From: Actinomycetota bacterium
GTDB lineage: Bacteria; Actinomycetota; CADDZG01; JAHWKV01; JAOPZY01
Length of the DNA stretch: 36,160 nucleotides
Assembly: GCA_025963875.1 (NCBI GenBank)
Contig: JAOPZY010000062.1
Coordinates: forward strand, 1-36,160
Direction: 5' to 3'
The position numbers were made by a program, and so were the translations under genes. The notes below the pieces were generated by a model. The model saw only the letters and a list, made by a program, of their open reading frames with translations. It had not been told where the DNA came from and ran no database searches. This document shows positions 11,565 to 19,269 of this stretch, one piece after another. The stretch's first letter is position 1; each line of letters starts with the position of its first letter.

Positions 11565-12556
11565 TACGCCTGTTCGGTGCCGAGGTGCGCCGCCTCACGG
11601 CCCGCCGCATGTTCCGCTACCTGCTGCTGGTGGGTCTTGCCGTCCTGGTCTTCCTCGGCGTCCTGCAGGCGATCCACTCCAGCCGCGACATCCCCGCAGC
11701 TCAGGCCCGGGCTCGCCGCCAGGCCCAAGCCGACGCGGCGCGCTTCTCCGTGGCGCCGCCGGAGGCGGTGGCGCGATGCAAGACTGGCCTGCCTGCCGGC
11801 GCCCCACCGGATGCCTGCACCTTCCACGGCCCCACCGCGGATGAGCTCTACCAGCAGATCTACCAGGACCAGCGCTACTCGTTCGCCCAGCACGCCCCCA
11901 ACGTCGTCGTCGGCCTCGTGGTTGCCGTCAGCCTGCTCGGTTTTGTCATCGGGACCAGCTTCATCGGTGCCGAGTGGGCGTCGGGGACGATGGCGTCGCT
12001 GCTGACCTGGGAGCCGCGGAGGATCCGCGTGCTCCTCGCCAAGCTGGCTGCCCCCATCGTGGTGCTCGTCGTCGTCGGGGCGGTGGCCGTCGCCCTCGGC
12101 CTGGCCGGCTCCTGGCTGATCGCCGCGATCCGGGGCACGACAGCCGACACCACCAGTCACGCGGTCAACCTGATGATCGCCCGCGGGGCCCGGGGCCTGC
12201 TGCTGATCGGGCTGCTCACGGGGGCCGGCTGTGCGATCGCCGGTTTCACCCGCCACACCGTGGCGGCCGTGGTCGCCACGGTGGCCTACCTGGTGATCGT
12301 CGAGAATATCCTCCGCCACCTCGAGCCCGGTTGGGAACGCTGGTTCCTGACGTCGAACGCCGCAGCGGTCCTCACCGGGAAGTTCCGGCTCTTCCTCCCG
12401 CCGACGGGCGGATTCGGCTCCGCGACCCTCCAACGCTCTTTCGTATTGCACGCGAGCCGGGGACTCATCTACCTCACGGCGCTCCTGGCGGCCCTCGTCG
12501 GCATCTGGGCGTTCACCTTCACCCAGCGGGACATCGACGAAGGCGGCGGCCGCTGA
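11561..12556 (+). CDS. ABC-2 type transporter permease
   Basis: 331 aa, several hydrophobic segments; overlaps ATPase stop (GTGA). Confidence 0.85.
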   Translation: MIRLFGAEVRRLTARRMFRYLLLVGLAVLVFLGVLQAIHSSRDIPAAQARARRQAQADAARFSVAPPEAVARCKTGLPAGAPPDACTFHGPTADELYQQIYQDQRYSFAQHAPNVVVGLVVAVSLLGFVIGTSFIGAEWASGTMASLLTWEPRRIRVLLAKLAAPIVVLVVVGAVAVALGLAGSWLIAAIRGTTADTTSHAVNLMIARGARGLLLIGLLTGAGCAIAGFTRHTVAAVVATVAYLVIVENILRHLEPGWERWFLTSNAAAVLTGKFRLFLPPTGGFGSATLQRSFVLHASRGLIYLTALLAALVGIWAFTFTQRDIDEGGGR

Positions 12557-12602
12557 AGTTCGGAAGAAAACGCGTGCATACACGCGAAAAGTTCCGATCT
12601 TC
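12555..12602. terminator. Nested inverted repeat between convergent genes (putative bidirectional terminator)
   Basis: GAAG-t-TCGGAA-gaaaa-CGCGTG-cata-CACGCG-aaaag-TTCCGA-t-CTTC. Confidence 0.7.
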
Positions 12603-12629
12603 GTGCCAGCGTACGTCCCGCGGAGGCCG

Positions 12630-14186
12630 TTAGCGCAGCGGCAATTCCCGCACGGGGGCCAGTTCGTCGTCCTCCTCGTGCTCCGGCAGCCACGGCCCCC
12701 GCTCCTCCTCGGGCAGCAGGCTCGTGAGGCCCGCCAGGCGGGCGATCTCGGCCCGCACCAGGGTCTCCCGCTCGATGAGGGCCTCGGCGACGGCGCCGAG
12801 GCGGTCCTTGTTGTCCGCCAGGATGCTCCGGCCCGCCTGCTCCGCCCGGGTGATGAGGGCCTTGGCCTCCCGCTCGGGCGTGCGGTCCTGGCCGGAGTCC
12901 CGACCTGCGTCCTGCCCGCCGTGGTCCCGGCTCTCGTCCTTCTCCTCGGACATCCCCCAGCGGTTCACCATGCGCCTGGCGAGGTCCCAGGCCTGCTCCA
13001 GGTCGTCCTCGGCCCGCGTGCTGGGCTCGCCGAAGGTGTTCTTCTCGGCTGCCCGCCCGGCCAGCAGCACCATGAGCTGGCTCATGAGCTCCCGGCGGGT
13101 CATGACCTCGCTGTCGTCGTTGGCCGACCAGTTCGACCGCCCCAGGCCCCCCATCCTGCCGATGATCGACACCCGGGCCACCGGCCGGATGCCCCGCAGC
13201 AGCAGGGACAGGATCGCGTGGCCGGCCTCGTGGTAGGCGATGAGGCGCTTCTGGTCGTCGCTGATGACGCGGTTGGATCTGGCGCCGTTGGACACGCGGT
13301 CCACCGCCTCCTCGACCTCCTCGGCGCTGATGGTTCCGCGCTGGCGGCGGGCGGCGAGGAACGACGCCTCGTTGATGATGTTGGCAAGCTCCGCCCCGGT
13401 GAGGCCCGGCGTACGGTGGGCCACCGACATCCAGTCGATCCGGCCGGCGAAGGGCCGCCGGGAGGCGTGCAGACGCAGGATGGCCAGGCGTCCGTTCACG
13501 TCGGGCTTGTCGACATGCATCCGCCGGTCGAACCGCCCGGGCCGCATCAGGGCGGGGTCGATGAGCTCCGGCCGGTTCGTGGCGCCGATGAGCACGACCC
13601 CCTCCGACATGGCGAAGCCGTCGAGCTCGACGAGGAGCTGGTTGAGGGTGTGGTCGAACTCCCGGTCGCCACCGACGTCCGCGCTGCGGCGCCGGCCGAC
13701 GGCGTCGAGCTCGTCGATGAAGACGATCGACGGCGTGTTCTTCTTGGCCTCCTCGAAGAGCTGGCGCACCCGGGCGGCCCCGATGCCAACGTAGACCTCG
13801 ACGAAGCTGGAGGCCGAGACCGAGTAGAAAGGCACCCCCGTCTCGCCGGCGAGTGCCCGGGCGAGGAGGGTCTTGCCGCTGCCGGGGGGGCCGAAGAGCA
13901 GCATGCCGCGGGGGAGCTGGGCCCCGAGCGCTTTGAAGCGGTCCGGGTTGGTGAGGTAGTCCTTGACCTCCTTGAGCTCGGCGACGACCTCGTCCAGCCC
14001 GGCGACGTCGGCGAAGGTGACCGTCGGCTGGTCGGAGGTGAGCTGGACCCTCTGGGGGGTGAACGAGGTCAACTTGTGCTTCATCTGCTGCTTGGACGTT
14101 CGCAACGCCACCAGGGAGCCGCCGATGATCACCACCGCGGCTATGAGGAACAGAGGGTTCATGAGGATACCTAGCCAGTGCGGCAC
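12630..14186 (-). CDS. FtsH-like ATP-dependent zinc metalloprotease (compact)
   Basis: 518 aa; LLFGPPGSGKTLLARALAGE, IVFIDELDAVGRRR, IGATNRPELIDPALMRPGRFDRR, HEAGH zinc motif, EDDLEQA; one N-terminal TM segment. Confidence 0.9.
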   Translation of the reverse strand: MPHWLGILMNPLFLIAAVVIIGGSLVALRTSKQQMKHKLTSFTPQRVQLTSDQPTVTFADVAGLDEVVAELKEVKDYLTNPDRFKALGAQLPRGMLLFGPPGSGKTLLARALAGETGVPFYSVSASSFVEVYVGIGAARVRQLFEEAKKNTPSIVFIDELDAVGRRRSADVGGDREFDHTLNQLLVELDGFAMSEGVVLIGATNRPELIDPALMRPGRFDRRMHVDKPDVNGRLAILRLHASRRPFAGRIDWMSVAHRTPGLTGAELANIINEASFLAARRQRGTISAEEVEEAVDRVSNGARSNRVISDDQKRLIAYHEAGHAILSLLLRGIRPVARVSIIGRMGGLGRSNWSANDDSEVMTRRELMSQLMVLLAGRAAEKNTFGEPSTRAEDDLEQAWDLARRMVNRWGMSEEKDESRDHGGQDAGRDSGQDRTPEREAKALITRAEQAGRSILADNKDRLGAVAEALIERETLVRAEIARLAGLTSLLPEEERGPWLPEHEEDDELAPVRELPLR

Positions 14187-14216
14187 GCTCTTGCTCCTTT
14201 TTCCTTCTAGCTCTGA

Positions 14217-14480
14217 TTAGTGTTTGTCAGCCTTGTTCAGGCTGTCCGCCCGCTTCAGCAGGCTGGGGAGGACGGAGAAGATTTCCTTCATCGTGCGCTT
14301 GCGGGCCGGCGCCGCCATCGGGAGGCCGCCCTGCTGCTCGACGGTCTGGACCAGCGTCGTGGCGTGTTCCACCGCGGCGGCCATGGCTTTGAGGTTCCGG
14401 GCGATGACCAGGAACAGGACCATGAGGATCGTGAGGAACAGCGCCAGCAGGCCGAGGCCAAGGATGAGGATCATGTTCAT
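14217..14480 (-). CDS. Small single-pass membrane protein upstream of ftsH-like gene
   Basis: MNMILILGLGLLALFLTILMVLFLVIARNLKAMAAAVEHATTLVQTVEQQGGLPMAAPARKRTMKEIFSVLPSLLKRADSLNKADKH. Confidence 0.65.
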   Translation of the reverse strand: MNMILILGLGLLALFLTILMVLFLVIARNLKAMAAAVEHATTLVQTVEQQGGLPMAAPARKRTMKEIFSVLPSLLKRADSLNKADKH

Positions 14481-14596
14481 GCGTGTGTCCCGCTGACAAG
14501 ATCCGTTAAGAAGTGCTTCGGATCGTGGTGCGGGTACGATATACCGCTTCCCAAAGGTCAGTCAAAGCCGGAATGCCCGGATTTGGCAGGCCGGCC

Positions 14597-15303
14597 TCAG
14601 TGGCCAGGCGAGCCGCTGGTGGCGGTCGCGGTCACCGACGGCGACGGCCCCGCCGTGAAGTGCTGGCTCCGGAAGGTCTGGATGGCCTTGTTGATGTCGG
14701 GCAGCACGCTGGCGTAACGGGCCGCCGTGGTCTCGAAGGTCACCTCCTCGAGCTTGGCCCCGTTGAAGAGGTAGTAGTCGGCGTCCTGGAGGACCACCGG
14801 TACCCCGCTCGAGGAGTCCGTGAATGTGTAGACATAACGGACGTAGGGGACGCCGCGGATGGTGCCGAAGGTCGGCCCCTCCCTGATCGTCACATCGGGT
14901 CCGTGCTTGTTCACGATGACCTTGAGCTGGTTGACGACGGTGTCGGTCCGCACCTGGTCGGCAGGCATCTCCTGCGGGAACCGCTGCGCCTGCACCCGGA
15001 TGCCCACGCCGCTGCCCTCCGCCTGGAACCGCACCGTGGAGCTCGTGAGCGCCTGCGCCTTCGCAGTCCAGCTGGTGGGGATGGTGATCGTCCACCCGAA
15101 GACGGGATCCCCCTCGGTCACCGTCCTGTTGCCGATGAACGGCACGTGGACGACGCCGGTTGCGACCAGGACGCCGAGGACCACCACGACGGCCACGAGC
15201 GCGGCCAGGATGATCAACTTGACGTTGCGGCGCTTCGGTTCGGGCTCCGGCAGGCCGGTGGTCCCCCAGGGGGGGCCTCCGCCTTCAGTGGCCCTGATTG
15301 ACA
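14597..15303 (-). CDS. Membrane-anchored secreted protein of unknown function; start uncertain (possible TTG)
   Basis: RRNVKLIILAALVAVVVVLGVLVATGVV TM, then TVTEGDPVFGWTITIPTSWTAKAQ...; overlaps the upstream gene's stop. Confidence 0.65.
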
Positions 15304-15965
15304 ACCTGTGCCTCTGCGACGAGCGAGTACTTGGCGACCTTCGCTCCCTGCTCCTGGAGCAGGATGGTGAACGAGGTGGTGCCGCCGGGTGGGATCGTGC
15401 TCCCGTCGGACACGTCGTGCGCGGCCCCCACGACGTTGCCGCCCTTGTCGTAGAAGGTGGCCACCACGTTGGCGAAGGTGACGGGCGTCGAGCTCGAATT
15501 CGAAACCGTGCCCGTGACCTCGTAGTCCGATCCGAGGGGCTGGCCCGCCTTGGACGCAACCTGCACTGTCGTGTACTGCATCTGCACCGACGGGTCTGCC
15601 TTCACGGTGGCGCTGACCTTGGCGACGTCGTGCGTTCCGCCGGTGTACGGGATGGAGAAGGGTGCCTTGGCCCCGGCGGGGAGGATCTTGAGGAGGGCGA
15701 AGCCGAACTGGTCCCCGATGGCGTGACCCGCCTTGTCGGTCAGCGAGACGTCGACCTGCACGCCCTCGATCGGCGAGTTCGAGGCGTTGCGGACCTCGCC
15801 CACGACCACCGGCCCGATCGAGGTCGGGAGGGTGTTGACCGAGACCACGGAGATCCGCTTGTCTGCGTTGTGAATGTTCTTCTCAACGGCCGCCGCCCCA
15901 CTCGAGCACGAGGCCGCGACCAGCATCCCCACCAGGAGCAGGGCTACCCGGGTGCGCGCTTGCAT
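15285..15965 (-). CDS. Putative lipoprotein with two tandem FxLYD/CARDB-like beta domains
   Basis: MQARTRVALLLVGMLVAASCSSG lipobox; VVVGEVRNASNSPIEGVQVDVSLTDKAGHAI and YEVTGTVSNSSSTPVTFANVVATFYDKGGNVV repeats. Confidence 0.75.
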   Translation of the reverse strand: MQARTRVALLLVGMLVAASCSSGAAAVEKNIHNADKRISVVSVNTLPTSIGPVVVGEVRNASNSPIEGVQVDVSLTDKAGHAIGDQFGFALLKILPAGAKAPFSIPYTGGTHDVAKVSATVKADPSVQMQYTTVQVASKAGQPLGSDYEVTGTVSNSSSTPVTFANVVATFYDKGGNVVGAAHDVSDGSTIPPGGTTSFTILLQEQGAKVAKYSLVAEAQVVNQGH

Positions 15966-15987
15966 TGTCCTGTACTACCGGCCCCTT

Positions 15988-16464
15988 CTAGTTCGATGAC
16001 TCCCGGCGATCTCGCATCCCCCGCACCGCCGTGGAGATCTCTTCGGCGTCCAGCACATCGGCCATGAGGCCCACCTGGTCGTCCCAGGTGTCGGCCGGTA
16101 TCCAGGACCTGATTTCCTCTTCCAAAATATGGTAGACGTCGAGACCCAACTGGGCCTCTGCCAATGGACCTGCGTACGTCGGGTCCCCGATGATCACGGT
16201 CTCCGCCGAGATCTCTGCGCTCTCCCCATCCGGGGCTCCGAGCAGCACCAGCAGCTTGTCCTTGCCGTGCTGGTTGACCAACCGGAGGATCGCTTCCTGG
16301 GTTCCCAGGTCCATGGCTCCCGACGCCGTTCAGACGAAGCACTCGGTGGCCGTGAACACCACATCGCTGCCGGCTGCCTTGGCGCACGCTGCGATGGCGG
16401 GGCCCGCCACGCCGTCGCGTTCGCCGAGGGCGATCACGAACTTGCCGTCGAACACTGGAGACAT
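15988..16464 (-). CDS. grdA: Glycine/sarcosine/betaine reductase selenoprotein A (GrdA), UGA=Sec at 16330-16332 (codon 45)
   Basis: ATG at 16464 preceded by aaagggggtg. [117 protein letters not shown]...; 158 aa; terminates at TAG. ORF track shows only the post-UGA part (15988..16314). Confidence 0.93.
16296..16309 (-). promoter_or_regulatory. Candidate bacterial SECIS stem-loop, grdA
   Basis: CCTGG-GAAC-CCAGG located at nt 24-37 counting U of UGA as 1. Confidence 0.35.
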
Positions 16465-16513
16465 CACCCCCTTTAAGGAAATCGGTCGTCCCTGTCGCGG
16501 CTCCATCAAGGAT

Positions 16514-17941
16514 CTACGAACCCTGATTTCGCTCGAGCAGGACGCTCATACCGTCGGATGCCTGTGTCATCCTCCCCAGAAACAGGCTTCCCTTTGCAAT
16601 CATATGCACTCGGGTCGCGTCGCCGCTGGTCAGCCGGCGCACCGCGTGCGGAAGGTAGCACAGCGCCGAGGCGAGGTGGCCCTGCGTGGGAGCGAAGCCG
16701 GGCATGCCCCGCTCGGCCATGAACTGCGGGATCGCCTCCCGGCCGATGTCCCCCCGCCGCGCGGCGAGGGCGGCCAGGGTCTTGTAGTTGCGCTCGGGAA
16801 CATTGCCCGAGCCCTGGGGCTCGGTGATCTCGGGGTTGTGGAGCTCGGTGGCGTAGTCGTCGACGTCGAGCATGCTGAGGCCGAGCTCCTCGAGCGGCTG
16901 GACGCCGAGCGCCTCCATGATCAGCGGGTTGGACGAGCCCGCCTGCACCCGGTGGCGACCGACGCCGTCGAGGCGCATCACGGGCGAGGCACCGTCGTCG
17001 GTGGTCACCAGGGCGGCCGAACCGCCCACGACGTCCTCGAGGACCGGCAGGCCATGCTTCAGGTGGCCCTGGAACTTCATGCCCAGCTTGGGTAGGGATC
17101 CCCCGCCCACCACCGCGACGTTGCGGAAGACCCCCGAAGCGACCAGCGCGCCGGCGATCACGAGCGCCGGGACGGGCGCGGCGCAGAAGTTCTTCACATC
17201 GGCGCCGGATGCCTGGCCGAGCCCGGCCGCCTCGGCGATGGTCTTGCCCATGTTGCCGCCGCCGCGCTGGTAGCGGTCGCCGACGGCCTCCTCCGAGCAG
17301 GAGATGACGTAGTCGATGCTGTCGGGATCGATCCCGTGGTCGTCGATGAGGTGCAGCAGGGCGAGGGTGCCGGTGGCCTTGCAGGCGAGGTTCTCGAGCA
17401 GCACGCCGGCGGCGAGCGCGTCGTCGGAGTCGTGGGCGTGGCGGAAGCCCGCGGCCAGCCGGTCCCGCGCGACGTGCAGCGGCAGGGAGCCGTGCTCGGC
17501 GGCCACGGCCTCGGCGTCGCCCGAGGCGGCAGCCAGCCGGTCGAGGTTCAGCCTCTTGGCGAGGGGATGCCGGGCAAGACCGGCTGCGGCGAGCTCGGCC
17601 ACCTCGTAGTCGAGGGTGACGAGACCGAACTGGTCCAGGCAGGCCAGCAGGCCGAGGAACTCCTCCTCGGGCATGATCTCGCCGCCGGAGGTGAAGCGGC
17701 CGGCGGCCGGTCCCGCCCCGACCCAGGGACGCGCCGGCAGGTCGCGGGGGTGGAGGGCGCCGATGTAGGCCTGGTGGGGCAGGTAGGCGACTGCCTCGTC
17801 GAAGCTTCGCAGCGACCCGAGGAACTGTGCCAGCACCTCGGCGTTCCGGGGCAGCTCACGGCTCGGCTTCGAGCCGTGGCGGGCGAGGCCCGGCACGTGG
17901 GCCAGCACCTGGGCGGCGTGACTGACGACGGGGTTGCCCAT
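16514..17941 (-). CDS. grdC: Glycine/sarcosine/betaine reductase component C beta subunit (GrdC-like, thiolase fold)
   Basis: 475 aa; [15 protein letters not shown]..., [126 protein letters not shown]. Confidence 0.9.
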   Translation of the reverse strand: MGNPVVSHAAQVLAHVPGLARHGSKPSRELPRNAEVLAQFLGSLRSFDEAVAYLPHQAYIGALHPRDLPARPWVGAGPAAGRFTSGGEIMPEEEFLGLLACLDQFGLVTLDYEVAELAAAGLARHPLAKRLNLDRLAAASGDAEAVAAEHGSLPLHVARDRLAAGFRHAHDSDDALAAGVLLENLACKATGTLALLHLIDDHGIDPDSIDYVISCSEEAVGDRYQRGGGNMGKTIAEAAGLGQASGADVKNFCAAPVPALVIAGALVASGVFRNVAVVGGGSLPKLGMKFQGHLKHGLPVLEDVVGGSAALVTTDDGASPVMRLDGVGRHRVQAGSSNPLIMEALGVQPLEELGLSMLDVDDYATELHNPEITEPQGSGNVPERNYKTLAALAARRGDIGREAIPQFMAERGMPGFAPTQGHLASALCYLPHAVRRLTSGDATRVHMIAKGSLFLGRMTQASDGMSVLLERNQGS

Positions 17942-17949
17942 CTACGTTC

Positions 17950-19269
17950 TCACGCTGGTGCCGGCGCCACGAGCATCGGGTCGAAGATCGTCGGCTTGTG
18001 GACCTCGGTCGAGACCGCGACCAGCGCCGTCTCCAGCAGCCGGCGGCGCCAGGCCCGCTCGGCTTCGGGATCGAGGCTGGGGTCCCCGGCGGGGAAGGGG
18101 ATGCCCCGCGTCGGCACGATGCGCGGCGCGCCCACCCTCGCCGCGATGGGCACGAGGTTCACCAGCAGGGCGGTGGGGATCCCGGCCCGCTCCAGCTCCT
18201 TCGCAAGCGTTGACCCGCAACGCGTCCCGGTCCCTCACGTGGCGGTCAGGATCGCCGCCTGGACGCCGGCACGGCGAAGCTCCGCTGCCCACTCGACACC
18301 GAAATGCGTGGCGTCGGCAACGCCGGTCCCGTTGCCGGCGGTGACGAGGTAGTCCGGGTGCAGGGCCTTGATCTCCCCGGACGCCTCCATCTCCCGGGCG
18401 ACGTCGAGGGGCAGCAGGCGGTTGGGGTCGGCGTTGGCGACCACGGTCGAGAAGCCGCCGTGGACGGACTGGAACTCGCCGGCGGCCATGGTGTCCCGGC
18501 CGGTGAGGGGGTAGCGGAACCAGTGCTTGGCCCGGGCGGATTCGAGGCGGTCGGGGTTGCCGAAGGGCACGAGCGCCCCCTCGGTGAGGATCGCCACGAC
18601 GGCTTCCCGGGGGTCGGCGATGGGGGCCGCGGGGGCCACGTGGCCGAAGTCGGGGAGCTTGATCTCGGTCGTCTTGCCGCCGGCGAGCCGGGACAGCGCC
18701 AGCAGCACGGCGCGCTGCGCCGCCGTGAGGGGGGCCAGCGAGTTGCGCCGGGCGCCGGCAGATGCACCGCCGATGACGCCTTCCGCCTCGCCGGGCGTCC
18801 CGCCCTTGGCCAGGACCGCCGCGGCGGCGGCCATCTTCGTCAGGGCGTCGCCCATGTGCCGCGCCGCGTCGCCCGAGTTGACTGCGACCGCCGGGGCCAC
18901 CTCGGGCACCCCCGGGTTCGACGGGTCCATGGCGGCGAGCGCGGGGATGCCGGCCGCCGACGCCGCGGCCGCCACCCTGGCGCAGGCGATGCCGTAGCGG
19001 CCGCTCCCGAAGGCGGGGCCCGCGATCAGCAGTTCGGCGCCGGCCTCGGTGGCCAGGGCGAGGATCTCGGCGGGGGCGTTGCGCTCGGACGCCGCATAGT
19101 CGTCGCCGCAGTACACGGTGGCCACCAGTTCGTGGCCCTCCGCCGCCAGGGCTGCGGCGAGCTTGCGCCCGGGCCCGACGGCCCCCTCGCGCGATGCGGG
19201 CAGGGTGGACGCCTTGTCCTCCCCGCCGATGCCCGCGAAGAACTGGTTGATGTAGTGGACGACCTTCAT
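17950..19269 (-). CDS. grdB: Glycine/sarcosine/betaine reductase component B gamma subunit selenoprotein (GrdB-like), UGA=Sec at 18235-18237 (codon 345)
   Basis: [45 protein letters not shown]...GFSTVVANADPNRLLPLDVAREM...VQAAILTAT-U-GTGTRCGSTLAKELERAGIPTALLVNLVPIAARVGAPRIVPTRGIPFPAGDPSLDPEAERAWRRRLLETALVAVSTEVHKPTIFDPMLVAPAPA*; 439 aa. ATGA overlap with grdE. Confidence 0.93.
18207..18223 (-). promoter_or_regulatory. Candidate bacterial SECIS stem-loop, grdB
   Basis: GCGTTG-CGGGT-CAACGC perfect 6-bp stem, G-rich 5-nt loop at nt 15-31 from the U of UGA. Confidence 0.5.

Noticed and set aside
14497-14512. GATCCG...CGGATC inverted repeat upstream of the small membrane-protein gene
   Set aside because: Only 6-bp arms with a 13-nt spacer; not distinguishable from chance by eye.
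15988-19269. grdA and grdB as pseudogenes with premature stops
   Set aside because: Each has exactly one UGA, exactly at the known Sec position of its family, with intact and conserved sequence on both sides.
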